A program made the position numbers and the translations under genes. From Ceratopteris richardii (Eukaryota; Streptophyta; Polypodiopsida; Polypodiales; Pteridaceae), in NCBI GenBank assembly GCA_020310875.1, contig CM035420.1, positions 180,119,909 through 180,183,908 of the forward strand: DNA of 64,000 nucleotides, given 5' to 3'. A model generated the notes under the pieces. That model was not told the origin of the DNA. It made no database searches and saw only the letters and a list, made by a program, of their open reading frames with translations. This document shows positions 51,854 through 64,000 of this stretch, in pieces (position 1 is the first letter of the stretch; every line of letters begins with the position of its first letter).

Positions 51854-52872
51854 TGTTGGTGCAAGACAATCAACAATTGAAGTTTTGATGAATTTTTGAA
51901 TTCAAAGATTGAAGAAAAGATCAAGTCATGAAGCATGAAGAAAGTATATGTTTAGAGAATGAAGATATGTATACATATGTACATTAACTTAGAGTTAGCT
52001 CACTTATACTTTTATATATTTATGAGCTTGTACATATTTGCCTATATATACAAGGAAAATGTCGGGGCAAATATGAGAGAGCATGTGAATAGAGAAATAA
52101 GAAGTTTTATGAGTCATTAGACACTTTAAAAGTAAGTAAGATCTCTCTCATCACTCAGATGTAAAGTTTTCCAGAAATGAAGTAAAGTTGCGCTCGATAT
52201 TTCTGAGAGTTCTCCTTTTGTGTTGAATCTTTTGTGAAATGCTTTTGTAGAAGTCTAAGTCTATAGTTGACTAGCCTCTTTACAAATTTTCAGCTTCTAA
52301 TTGTGATCAAGCTGAGAGAATTGAGAGTAGGAACATTCATATGTGAAGAAGTGTTGAGTGTCTTCTGAAACAGGTGCAATCTCGATGGTCAATTCTCAGT
52401 GCACAATGTAAAGTTTTGCACAAATGAGGAGTCAAAATCTAATTTGGAAGGTAAGCCATCTATGGCTAAAAGCATTTGCATAAACGAGTTCTAGTTTGAG
52501 AGAACCAAGCTTTAGAAGTTGCAGGTGTCAAAGTCGACTCTAAAGAACTACAGTTTTAGACATAGGTGACTTGTTAAGATCATTTCTCAAGATCTACTGA
52601 GTCTTTTGGAATGATTTAATTTGGAGGAGGTGCGCAAACTACAGGCAACACTTTGTGCAAAGTTTTATAAAAAACTTTACACATTTGATAAGTCAATGAG
52701 TGAGTTATGTGCAACAGCCTTTCTGTGTAGTCATCTTCTTCACACTTTGTTCAAAATTCTGATAATTGATCATTGATCCTCTAAATTGGTAAAGGTTTTA
52801 AGTTACTATTGATATAGAGGTGCTCTAACTTCAAGCTTAGCTTGTTCTTTTGGAGATTAACACTCTCCATCA
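51854..52872 (+). repeat. 5' LTR of the 52-kb copia
   Basis: Begins TGTTGGTGCAAG, ends CTCCATCA. Confidence 0.92.
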
Positions 52873-52873
52873 G

Positions 52874-52885
52874 TGGTATCAGAGC
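52874..52885 (+). promoter_or_regulatory. Primer-binding site (initiator tRNA-Met) of the 52-kb copia
   Basis: TGGTATCAGAGC follows the LTR after one G, the same arrangement as in the young copia. Confidence 0.92.
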
Positions 52886-53080
52886 AGGACGTATCAAAAT
52901 TGAAGAAAGGAGGACCCCGATTGCTACAATTATAAAGAATTCAACATTTGAAGATACAAAAGGTGAAAGCTTGAGAAGGAGGTCATAAGACATCAGGGAA
53001 GGAAAAGGAACTTGATTCGAAGTAAAGGTTACCTTATTCCTCATAAAGCTTGAAGGATTTAATACACAGGTGAAGAAAGG

Positions 53081-56000
53081 ATGGGAGATTCTCTTCAAAT
53101 AGAGAAACTGGACAGAGAGAACTATCCAGCGTGGTCAATGAGGATGGAAGCTCATCTTATGAGCAAAGACTTGATAGGTTATATTATAGGTGAAGAAGAA
53201 AAGCCTCACTTCAGAGATCCTAGTGTTCCAACTAGGGAGGAATTATCAGACTTGAAGACTTGGATGAAGAGAGATGCTCAAGCCAGGTGCATTATCTACA
53301 TGGCAGTTAATGACTACTTGCTACCTCACATTAGAGGTCTTGAAAGTGCAAGTGATATATGGAATGATTTTGAGGAGCATTTCCAAAACACCACAAAGTC
53401 AAGGAAGGCATCCTTATGGGTAGAATTTACCACATTCAAGAAGAAGGCCTCTCAATCCATCTCAGATTATGTAACAAGAATGAAGGACATTGCAGATGCA
53501 TTAAGAGCAGTTGATGAAGATATTGAGGAGGATAAATTCGTAAGGCAAATCCTTACAGGTTTGAGAGGTGATGAAAAATGGAAGCCATTCATTTTTTCTA
53601 CTGAATTATCACTAGATCATTTTACTCCTGATTTAAATCAGTTGCTAGGACATATGTTAACCTTTGAGCAGGATGTCAAAGGTGATGGTGATAAAAGTGC
53701 AGGTCAAGCAATGTATTCAAAGGATAAGAAGAAGAATATCAAAGGGAAGCAACAAGCAGATGAAGATGAAGGTAAAACTAGCCAAGATAACTTCCTAAGA
53801 GGAAGAGGAGGTGGCAAAGGTAGAGGAAGAGGCAGAAGTAATAAAGATGGAGGCAAAGCTTGTTGGATTTATGGTAAGACAAATCATTTAGCTAATGATT
53901 GTTGGCATAATACTCAGAATAATGGTGGATATAATCAGAACTTTAATTCAAGAGGAAGAGGTGGCAGAAATCAAAGAGGTAATTTCAGAGGTAGAGGTAC
54001 TAGAGGCTACTTTTGAAGAAATGCAGGTAGAGGATTCCAAAGTCAACAATACAACAATACCTACTACAATTATGCTTCAGATCAGAAGGAGGATTCAACA
54101 TTGATAATGAATGCAACTTGTGAAAGTCAAAGTGAAGATCAAAGAGTCTTCTACATTGACTCAGGGTGTAGCAATCACCTGAGTGGCAACATAGCTTTGA
54201 TGACTGATTTGGAGAATAAGGTAACTAATCATGTAGTTCAAATAGGTGACAATACAAAGCACAATGTGAAGTCAATTGGATCAATGAAGGCCAAGGATGG
54301 AAGTACTCTCTTGAGTAAGCTTTTGTATGTTCCTACAATTCCAAAGAATCTGATAAGTGTAGGACAAATTGTTGAAAAAGGTTATGAAGTTAGGTTTACT
54401 AATGAAGGAGTTTTTGTGGAAGACCCTAGCAATGGGTATAAACAAATTGTTTTAGGGAAGAAAGAAGGAAGACTCTTCACATTGAAGATTCAAGGTAACA
54501 TTGGTCATGCCTTGTACACCTATGGAGGACATAAGATCTCAGAGTTAGATCTTTGGCACAAAAGGTTTGGACATTTTAATGAAAGAGGTATTAAAGATAT
54601 GGTTAACAATGGTTCAGTGCTTGGATTGCCTAATATTGCAGGTCAACATATGACATACAGATGTGAGGCATGTCAATTAGGTAAGGCTCATAAGCAATCT
54701 TATTCCAAGCATGGTTTTATGTATTCAGAGAAGCTTGAGTTGGTACATATAGATGTGTGGGGACCATCAAAGGATTTCAGTATCAATGGTTCAAGGTATT
54801 ATGTGATTTATGTTGATGATGCTACCAGATGGATCACTATCTATGTGATCAAAGATAAGTCAGAGGTAATCAATACATTCAAATATTATCTTGTCTATGC
54901 AGAGAGAATTACATGTCAAAAGTTGAAGAGACTAAGGTCAGATGGAGGGGGAGAGTATTTCTCTAATGAGTTCAGTGATTACTTGTGGAATGCAGGTATA
55001 AAAAGGGAAATTACTTGCAGGTACTATCAGAAAGGAGGAATAGAACTCTTGTTGAGTTTGCAAGATCCATGATGAAGGAGAAAAATTGCCCAAATTATTT
55101 GTGGGCTGAGGCTATAAATACAGCTACATATTTGGTCAATAGATTACCATGTAAAGCTTTGCAGGGTATGGAACCATATGAGGCATGGTGGGGTAAGAGA
55201 ACTACTCTAGATCATTGCAAAGTATTTGGATGTTTGGCATATGCATATGTGCCATCTCAATTGAGGTATAAATTGGAACCTAAAGCTGAAAAATATGTGT
55301 TCATTGGATATGATGATAAGCAGATGGGATATAGGTTGTGGAGTCCATCCACAAAACAATTCCTTGTGTCAAAGGATGTTACATTTGATGAGCAAGGTAC
55401 TTGGTATGCATGTACAATCAATCTTTATGTAGGTGATGAAGAAGTTGTGAATCAAAAGAAAGGTAAATCAAAGGTTCACATATTTGATGAAGAGGAGAAC
55501 AATGAAGTACAGGTTGAAGTTGAAGAAGTGCCAAGGTTTGATCCAGAATGTGATGAACCAGAAACCTCAAGAAGTGGAGAACTCAGAAGGTCATCAAGAC
55601 ACAAATGGCAACCTAAAAGGTATAGCTATGACACTTCTTTTTTGGCTACCAAAGATTATGCTTATATGGTAAAGGCAGATGAAGACCCTTCTACATATGA
55701 AGAGGCAAAAGGTCAGGAAAATTGGGAGAAGGCTATGCAGGAAGAGTATGATGCATTGATGGAAAATGAGACATGGGATTTGGTTCCTAAACCAAATAGT
55801 CAGAAGATCATTGGATGCAAATGGGTCTACAAGACAAAGAGGTTTGCAAACAGAAGTGTGTCTAGGCATAAAGCTAGACTTGTTGTGAAAGGATTTGCTC
55901 AGACATATGGTATAGATTATGATGGGACCTATAGTCCTGTTGCAAAGATGACAACCATCAGGACACTCATAGCCATTGCTGCATGTAAAGGTTGGAAATT

Positions 56001-57170
56001 ATGTCAATTAGATGTGAAGAATGATTTTTTAAATGGTTACATTTCAGATGATGTTTTCATGGAGCAACCACAAGGATTCAGAGATGAAAGGTATCCAGAT
56101 TATGTATGTAAGATCAAGAGAGCTTTGTATGGTTTGAAGCAGGCCCCAAGGGCATGGAATTATAGACTTGTGAAGGAAGTGATGATGGGTTCATTTACAT
56201 GTGCATATATGTTGATGATATAATTCTTATAGGTACAGATGAGAAAGGCATTCAAAGCCTAAAGAAGCAAATGGAGAAAGAGTTCAAGATTAGTGACTTG
56301 GGAGACTTGTCATATTTCTTGGGCATGGAGATCTCATACACTCAACATGGAGTGTATGTAACTCAAGAAAGGTATTTGAAAAACTTGTTGATCAAGTTTA
56401 AAATGGATGATTGCAAGGTAGCACCTACTCCAATAGAGGTGAATCACAAATTTAGCAGATATGGAGGAGAAAAGTTCAAGGACATGAAGCTATATCAAAG
56501 TTTGGTTGGTAGTCTGATCTATGCTACATTAACTAGGCTTGATTTGTCATATGCAGTTGGAGTATTATCTCAATTCATGCATTGTCCTAGGAAAGAACAT
56601 TGGGTTGCAGGACAAAGAGTGTTGAGGTACATTAAGGGTACACTCAAAGAAGGTTTGTATTATGGTTTTACATCAGATACAAACATCAAAATATATAGTG
56701 ATACAGATTGGGCACGTAATCCTGATGACAGGAGATCAACTTATGGATACTTGTGTTATGTGGGAGATAAGTTAATTTCATGGTGTTCAAAGAAGCAACA
56801 CACAATTGCTTTATCATCTACAGAGGCTGAGTACAAAGGTATGGTTGAAGCTGCAAAGGAAGTGATATGGCTTAAGACTCTTATGAAGAGTTTTGACATC
56901 ACTCAGAGTACACCCACTATTTATGGAGATAACATGAGTTCATTGTATTTAGCTGCTAATCCTGTTTTTCATGTCAAGACTAAACATATTGAGATTCAGT
57001 ATCACCTTCTAAGAGAGAAGGTGATGGATAAGGAAATTGAAGTAATACATACTTCACTAAAAGATCAGATAACTGATATGCTAACCACGAGCTTGGATGG
57101 ACCAAAGCTACAAAGATTCAAAGACATGGCATGTATAAAGAAGATAGAGAAAACCTTAATTGATGATTGA
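53081..57170 (+). pseudogene. Copia gag-pol region (52-kb element)
   Basis: Gag starts MGDSLQIEKLDRENYPAWSM, has an Arg/Gly-rich linker, and leads into protease, integrase, RT and RNase H in copia order. It ends in SLKDQITDMLTTSLDGPKLQ. Related to the two minus-strand copias but more diverged than they are from each other. A few breaks overall. Confidence 0.9.
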
Positions 57171-57178
57171 GGGGGAGC

Positions 57179-58207
57179 AGTTGGTGCAAGGCAATCAACA
57201 ATTGAAGTTTTGATGAAGTTTTGAAGTCAAGGATTGAAGAAAAGATCAAGTCATGAAGCATGAAGAAAGTATATGTTCAGAGAATGAAGATATGTATACA
57301 TATGTACATTAACTTAGAGTTAGCTCACTTATACTTTTGTATATTTATGAGCTTGTACATATTTGCCTATATATACAAGGAAAATGTCGGGGAAAATATG
57401 AGAGAGCATGTGAATAGAGAAATTAGAAGTTGTATGAGTCATTAGACACTTTAGAAGTAAGTAAGATCTCTCTCATAACTCAGATGTAAAGTTTTCCAAA
57501 AATGAAGAAAAGTTGCACCCGATATTTCTAAGAGTTCTCCTTCTATGTTGAATCTTTTGTGAAATGCTTTTGTAAAAGTCTAAGTCTATAGTTGGTTGAC
57601 CTCTGTACAAATTTTCAGCTTCTAATTTTGATCAGGCTGAGAGAATTGAGAGTAGGAACATTCATATGTGAAGAAGTGTTGAGTGTCTTTTGAAACAGGT
57701 GCAATCTTGATGGTCAAAGAATTGATCATTTCTCAGTGCACAGTGTAAAGTTTTACACAAATGAGGAGTCAAAATCTAAGTTGGAAGGTAAGCCATCTAT
57801 AGCTAAAAGCATTTGCATGATGGGTTCTAGTTTGAGAGAACCAAGCTTTAGAAGTTGCAGGTGTCAAAGTCGACTGTAAAGAACTATAGTTTTAGACATA
57901 GGTGACTTTTTAAGATCATTTCTCAAGTTCTACTGAGTCTTTTGGAATGATTCAACTTGGAGGAGGTGTGCAAACTATAGGCAACACTTGTGCAAAGTTT
58001 TATAAAAAACTTTACACATTTGATAAGTCAATGAGTGAGTTATGTGCAACAGACTTTCTGTGTAGTCATCTTCTTCACAGTTTGTTCAAAATTCTAATAA
58101 TTGATCATTGATCCTCTAAATTGGTAAAGGTTTTAAGTTACTCCTGATATAGAGGTGCTCTAACTTCAAGAGTAGCTTGTTCTTTTGGAGATTAAAACTC
58201 TCCATCA
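57179..58207 (+). repeat. 3' LTR of the 52-kb copia
   Basis: Pairs with 51854-52872; the first two bases differ from the usual TG. Confidence 0.9.
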
Positions 58208-58212
58208 TAGAT

Positions 58213-58710
<498 letters not shown>

Positions 58711-59233
58711 GTTTTTTTTTAAATAAAGGAAGTTCGGCCTTAGCCTACTCTCCCGAACTTGAATTAAATAAAGGAAAAATACAAAAGAAGGGGAGTAATG
58801 CCCACAGGATTCCCCGAATCCCATAGAGCGGGGGAAGCTTTTATAGAGAGTAGCGGGCTTTACAAGAAAAACGTTGATTGCCTACTTATCACCCTCAAGC
58901 GGGGCACACGTGGGTAAAGTGTGTTCCTGATCAAAAGGAATACTTGATGACTCCTAAAAAAAGGTGGGGTTTCTTACAATTAGCGATCCTTTTGCCAAGG
59001 AGGGATAGTGAATACTCAATCGACCAGAGTTTTGAGCATTTTGGAGAGTCGTAGAGCGACCACTCGCTTCTCCCAGTAGAGCAGGCTTCCAAGTGATACA
59101 TTTTTGATGACTAATTTTCATTTCGATGATCTGCCATAGCCTTTGTGGTAGGCCTTGCATTGCTTACATGGATTTATAGAGGAGATTGATAAACCTCGCA
59201 TCCCCATCATGTGGAGCCCACTTGGTTTTAAGC

Positions 59234-59701
59234 TTATTGTTGACATACTGTAGTGATGTCTGAAGGGGGGGTTTTCTTACAGTTAGCAATTCTTCTGCCG
59301 AGAAGGAAAAGGGACTTCTCGATGGACCACTCCTTGGGGGTATTGCCAAAGTTTTGAGCACATCTTTCTTGCCAAATCTTCCAAAGGATCTCTCCCCTAA
59401 TCGCATTCCACAATGCAGCAAAGCAACCGATCGCTTCACCAATGAGGGCTTGCTTCCAATTGATTTGTTCTTGGTGTCCCAAAGAACAACCAAGGACCCT
59501 CCATAACTGAAGGGATTTAGGGCAAGCAAAGAACAGGTGACCTATATCCTCTTTGCTATGGCAACATCGCTTGCACCAAGGTGGAACCCCACAGATCTTG
59601 TTAGCTTTTGCATTGGTCCATATTCCATAGTGTAGGATTTTCCATAGGAGAACGGACTTTTTGTTTTCAATGAGAGGGTGCCAGATAGACATAAATTTCA
59701 T
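59234..59701 (-). pseudogene. LINE zf-RVT domain
   Basis: 155 codons in one frame: KFMSIWHPLIENKKSVLLW, GVPPWCKRCCHSKEDIGHLF, FACPKSLQLW. Zinc-binding Cys/His arranged CX2C ... HX4C. Known place: C-terminus of plant L1 ORF2 proteins. Confidence 0.85.
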
Positions 59702-60109
59702 ATCCCATCAAAGTCGCGTCCAGTTGAGACACCATTTCTGGTTGAGACAAATGTGAATGTCATTGCAAGCTTGGGCATATGGAAGCTTGGAGAGGCGATT
59801 ACCATTATACCATTTAAGGCCCATTGGGTTCAAAGATTCTTGTCCCATAAGTAGTTAGATTTTAGATCGGTTCCAAGCATGGCGTCTGCTCAGTAAAACA
59901 TTCCATTCCTCATATGTGACCGTAGTAGCAGGGTCAAGGTCCTCAAAGTCAACCCATCTATTCGTGTCCTATTTCTAGAGGTGCTTCCATTGTTTGAATC
60001 CCTTATTCCAGAGTCTCTTGGCACTCAAGACATTCCAAGGCTCCACGTTTCTCATGCCTTGGATCAGGAACGAAATAGAATCGTTTTTTCTTATACCTGT
60101 AGCCCACTT

Positions 60110-60821
60110 TCAATCTTCACTGATTCTGATGTGAGGTTTGAATGTGTTCCAACTCAACCACAAGGATCTTACTAGGATTGATCCTTTGGGTGAGACGGGA
60201 ATCGGAGAGAATAGGAGGGTGAGGATGTCAAGGTTTTTCCATCCAGGGTAGCCTACCAAAGAAATCGCATTTGTGTTTCTAAAAATTAATGTGGCCCAAG
60301 AGGAATCTCTGTTGCAGCACGCCTTAATCATCCACTTAGCCAAAAGTTTATTGGCCATGCTGCCAATGTCCATAATACCCATACCTCCATTCTCCTTTTG
60401 GCTAGTGCATATGGACCATTTGGTTTTAGGCACTCCCCTCCAATTATGGTTCCCGATCTAGAGAAAGTTCCTACAAGTACTTTCTAATTTGGCTAAATCT
60501 TGATTCTTCGATCTCCAACAAGAAAGGAAGTATATGATTGAGGATATGAGGAACGTGTTGATCACCATGGCCCGGCCAACAAGATTGATTTGCAAACCCC
60601 TCCAATAGTTAAGTTTATTATTAAGTCTAGTGAGGACCCAAGCCCACCTTTGTTCCAAAGTGACACTGAATCCCAAGGATACCAAGAATGCAAATGACCT
60701 GACCTGATTGAATGCTTTTGGCATCCTTGCAGAGTGAGGAGAAGTTATCCTTCATAGTTTGGGGAAGATTTATTCTTCCAATAGAGGATGTGATGGGTGA
60801 TTTTATCCCCATTGATATCAC
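60110..60821 (-). pseudogene. LINE reverse transcriptase C-terminal remnant
   Basis: LGFSVTLEQRWAWVLTRLNN, KLNYWRGLQINLVGRAMVIN, and SIIYFLSCWRSKNQDL fit the thumb/connection region of non-LTR RT (KL..W.g..Ls..GR..li). SQKENGGMGIMDIGSMANKL follows, as in plant LINEs. At least two frameshifts and a stop separate the parts. Confidence 0.8.
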
Positions 60822-60845
60822 ATACTCACTTTATAGTTTTTAGGA

Positions 60846-61494
60846 AGGGTAATTCCAGTAGTATGAATGGATCGTAAGGATCCATGATAGAGGATGGTTG
60901 GTAGAGATAGTTTCTTCAATATGGATACACATATGTTTGCTATGGTATCATGGCATATCATTGCTGATCATTTCGACAAAGGGTTTTGACCCTTAGAAGG
61001 AATTTATTTTCTCCACTCTTCACCACATACACCTTCATTATTTATGGGAGATTTGTTTTCCATTTTTATAGGAATGCATGTAATGAGCAATTCTGTTTTA
61101 GTATAGAAGAGAGGAGCAAATAAATTCATAAATCTTTGTTTTGAGGAAAGGAGAAAGTGGGAATCAATTCAGAAATCGAGGAGATATCTCACTTTAGCTC
61201 CTGTTCTTTCAAAAAGAAAAAGGAAAGGAAAATATGATTTCTTCTTAGGAGAAGAATAGAGTATGTTTTCATTTAGAGAGAAGAGGTGTTTAGAAAACAA
61301 ATGTAACTAGAGTCCACAAGTGCATGTGCAATCTCCACCATTCCTTTACACTAGAGTCTAATAGTGGTTGAAGTGATCTCCACCACTGCTTTAGTACCTT
61401 CCACTAGAGTCCACTAATGGTTGGTGTACTCGACACTCAAGTTAAGTCTCTCTAAACTCAAGTTAACTCATGTTAACTTGAGTTAGAAGGCTCT
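60846..61494. other. Unassigned sequence with diverged short repeats
   Basis: Around 61300-61430 the phrase actagagtc(c/t)a(a/c)taatggttg is repeated with neighbouring ctccacca. No gene recognised. Confidence 0.5.
61455..61484. repeat. Perfect 13-bp inverted repeat
   Basis: aactcaagttaac and gttaacttgagtt around a 4-nt loop (tcat). Confidence 0.9.
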
Positions 61495-61733
61495 TTGGGC
61501 AAAAATCTCTTGCCATGCTCCCCATGGGGGCTGAACCCAAGACCTCCTCTTTCACAACCTTGAGACTCAACCACTAGGATAAGTGGATTGCTTGTTTAAT
61601 AGAGCACATGAACTTATAAATAACTCTAATTGCTAGATATTTAGCCATACACATGAGTGACCAAATGATGCCCAATTCCACATTTGTTTGAACCGATCGG
61701 ACCCTTAGATGATTGTAGAGTTACTTTATTACA
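61495..61733 (-). repeat. Interspersed repeat with tRNA-like boxes, copy 2
   Basis: Aligns with 32687-32921. On the minus strand: tagtggttgag (A-box-like), gggttcagccc (B-box-like). Both copies begin TGTAATAAAG on the minus strand. Confidence 0.6.
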
Positions 61734-61739
61734 TTCCTT

Positions 61740-63110
61740 CCCCCTTGGCAAAGATTTTCTTCCTTGAAATAAAGCTATATAGATATCTAGGCATCCCCTA
61801 AACTTCATGTAAAAATTGTACATGATCATCTCTATTGGTGTTTCCCCATATCCTTACCCGTAAGGATCCTAATAAAAGATCATTTTAAAGGTGAGAAACC
61901 ATCTTAGTGGTGCCTACTATCTCCCATGTATACCTAGTTTTCAAACTATTACTCCTATAAGATATAATATCATCAAAATGATCTAAGTCCATATGACATA
62001 TCCTCTATGGAGTAATAATATGAAAAACAAGTGCAAGTGCCAAGCTATATAAGCTTGACCATACCTCAATGGAGATAATAATCCATAGAATCCTCTCAAA
62101 TGTAGAACAAATTCCCATAAAAAATGACTCCAAACCTAGGTCTTCCTAACCTTGAGCTATGCATATCCATAATCCTAGCTCTCATAAAAGAGTTCCTTGT
62201 AAGTAAAATGAAATCTCTACATTCCACTAACCAAGAAGTATTTGGTTTGTCATCCATTATCTTTGGATTTAGTTCTATCGGAAGAGCATCTATTAGCACT
62301 AGTGCAAACTCTATAATTTTATCTTCATTTTAATTTTCCATGTGAATGCAAAAGCATTCCCTTTGAGATTCAGATAATTCTTAAGTACCCATCCTCCTAA
62401 TTGATGTTTACATATCATCCTCATGATGTAACACCAATTAAGATTTTGGTAATTCAACATGTTAGATCCATCTCTAGCTCCTAGAAACCCTAAAAAGAAG
62501 AGTCATAACTGTACTCCCAGTCTCATTAATGTCAATAACTAGATCCTCTAATCTAGTCAAGGACCATCACTAGAAATAAACATGGCTGCTTCACTCTAGA
62601 TTCTGCAGGTGAGACTCAATCTAACCACCATGATTAACTAATCTCCCTATTGACTTTGATAGGATGAGTGCCACTCCTATCTAGACAATTTAAACATAAG
62701 AAAGTGAAATTGTCTCTCTCTCTCTCTCTCTAATATCATCTAAGGAAAAGAGCTCTAATAGTAGAATTTATTTAGCTTTCCCTTTCCCTTTGAAAGAGAT
62801 TCTATTGAATCCAATTGCTCTACTCATCCATAGCTGAAAACATACACATAAGGTCTCTATGTTTTCTCCCTCAAAAATAATGGAGAAGCAAACTCCCATG
62901 TGAAGGAATACACTAAAAGGTAGAGCAAATGAATTCCTTTTAAAATATGGACTAAGAGATTGTGGTCCTCGTTGATTAGAGCAACTATATATAGAACCAT
63001 ATGGTTGGGAAGAAAAGGAGACTCATGTCTCTGTGTACGTCATCGTAATGCTTCATTGGGCATTGAATTTATACATATGGAAACACGTATATAGTTGTCC
63101 TAAAGGCACT
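61740..63110. other. Unassigned sequence; (TC)n at 62713-62731
   Basis: No gene or element recognised on either strand. Confidence 0.5.
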
Positions 63111-63240
63111 ATGCCCTGAATATGCTACAAAAGTATGGTATGGCTGATCGTAAGCCAATTTTTATGCCATTGGATCAGAAATTGAATTTGGATGTTGCTG
63201 AAAGAACTTGGAGAAGCTTGTCGAAGGTAGAAAAGTGCGT
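63111..63240 (+). mobile_element. Copia RT/RNase H junction scrap
   Basis: YGMADRKPIFMPLDQKLNL resembles the FgM...kP...Pl..g.kL stretch between RT and RNase H of copia. About 130 bp. Confidence 0.6.
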
Positions 63241-63289
63241 TTCGAAGCGATGAAGTTTGGTCAAGCCAACCGGCACAAGACCAGCCCTT

Positions 63290-64000
63290 GAGCTTTTGGA
63301 GACTCAAATAGACCTTATAGGCATGCTATAAGTGCAAAGAAACACACTATGTACCTTGGAGCATCAAGGAGAATGAGTCGATACAAAACAGATAGGTTCG
63401 CGGGTCGACTAGCTCAAAAAACTTACTATCTATGGAAGAGACAATGAACTTCAAATGCTCATAGCGACCAGCGTGATTACAATTAGAAAAAATCCTTTTA
63501 TGGGAGTGATACACATAGGGTTGAGTGTATGGAATGCACAAAAGTATAAGGAATAAGCAAAATATGCTATAGGAATGAATGCGACATTCACCGGTGGTAC
63601 CTCCTATTTTTCAGGAATACGTAGAGATTGACCCCGAGGCAGAAAAACTGAGATTTCTCCAAATCTGCTGAACCAAATGCTTTGAAAATTTACAGGCATA
63701 AACTAGACACTGATACCTTTCCAATGAGACCTCTTGCACTCAATTTGGAGCTCTGAGGAGAGAGCAGCAGCCTCTGCAAGATTACTGTGGGCGAAGAAGA
63801 TGATGCAGAAAATTGAAGGAGCAAGACAATGATGGTCACAAGTGTATGTATATTGCTTCCATGTAATGTAAAAGTGATTTCAACTCCTTATATAGCCTCT
63901 AGGAGTGTTCCACGACTTTTACAACTTGAATTTGAATTCAAATGAAGGTGGGAATGGTTGTTGGAGGGAGTCAATTCACTTCCCTACAATCTAGGAAAAG
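63290..64000. repeat. Probable copia LTR fragment running off the window
   Basis: Resembles the 23-kb copia LTR in order and phrases (cactatgtaccttgga, cgatacaaaacagatag, gctc...acttactatct). Later parts resemble both minus-strand copia LTRs (ttgaatttgaattcaa, aacttcccta-like). Its other end is outside the window. Confidence 0.5.

Larger units (their letters stand above)
51854..58207 (+). mobile_element. Ty1/copia retrotransposon, full length but broken
   Basis: LTRs 51854-52872 and 57179-58207 are flanked by tagat (51849-51853 and 58208-58212). The primer site TGGTATCAGAGC lies one base after the left LTR and the polypurine tract gagggggagcag before the right LTR. Plus-strand parts: gag (53081 to about 54010), zinc-knuckle region (about 53850), protease (YIDSGCSNH, about 54155), GAG-pre-integrase (about 54555), integrase (HIDVWGP, DGGGEYF; about 54745-55300), RT (about 55750-56300), RNase H (about 56690-57170). 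LTRs differ at about 4-5% by eye. A few breaks. Confidence 0.93.
58711..60838 (-). mobile_element. 5'-truncated L1-like LINE
   Basis: A poly-T run at 58712-58720 is the 3' A-tail on the minus strand. Next come the conserved 3' motif (gaacttcc, gggagagtaggc), the zf-RVT domain (59234-59701) and the C-terminal RT part (about 60110-60820). Truncated within RT near 60838, so endonuclease and most of RT are missing. A possible 7-bp target duplication, tttagga, lies at 58698-58704 and 60839-60845. Collinear and similar to the LINE at 22221, but longer. Confidence 0.85.

Overview
The window looks like nuclear DNA of a land plant with a large, repeat-rich, AT-rich genome. The one host gene is a plant-type S6 kinase with GT-AG introns. 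The rest is dominated by plant Ty1/copia and Ty3/gypsy LTR retrotransposons (copia primer sites match initiator tRNA-Met) and an L1-like LINE family. I cannot name the species. Long introns, dinucleotide microsatellites and stacked old and young LTR elements would suit a fern or gymnosperm, but that is inference.

Layout. 1-4.5 kb: the last five exons (263 codons) of an AGC-family S6 kinase on the plus strand; its 5' part lies left of the window. Its introns hold a long CA/poly-C block and a TA/TG block. 4.5-10.6 kb: no recognised host gene; CA-rich minisatellites, a 242-bp tandem duplication, an old copia gag/protease scrap and a pair of old direct repeats. 10.6-31 kb: a decayed gypsy element used as a landing site. 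Its gag is split by an 8.3-kb LTR element that carries only a gag-like zinc-knuckle ORF (11101-19430). Its integrase is split by a 5'-truncated LINE (22221-29889, 9-bp target duplication), and that LINE is split by a copia element (23139-29802, 5-bp target duplication). A second, 95-bp LINE tail sits further 3'. 31-36.4 kb: a probable gypsy 3' LTR, copia RT scraps, an interspersed repeat with tRNA-like boxes, and a very old gypsy. 36.4-41.9 kb: a gypsy-type element with gag and protease only, with W-box-like TTGAC arrays in its LTRs. 41.9-44.8 kb: unassigned DNA with a 268-bp tandem duplication. 44.8-51.2 kb: a young copia on the minus strand whose LTRs differ at about four positions. 51.9-58.2 kb: an older copia on the plus strand. 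58.7-60.8 kb: a 5'-truncated LINE of the same family as the one at 22 kb. 60.8-64 kb: unassigned DNA, another copy of the tRNA-like repeat, and a copia fragment running off the right edge.

Relative ages. The order of insertion in the 10-31 kb stack follows directly from target duplications and broken domains: gypsy first, then the gag-only element and the LINE, then the copia inside the LINE. By-eye LTR divergence gives youngest to oldest: copia at 44.8 kb (about 0.4%), copia at 23.1 kb (about 2%), then copia at 51.9 kb and the gag-only element (each about 4-5%). The best candidates for something not well described are the gag-only long-LTR element at 11.1-19.4 kb and the gag-protease element with TTGAC-array LTRs at 36.4-41.9 kb.
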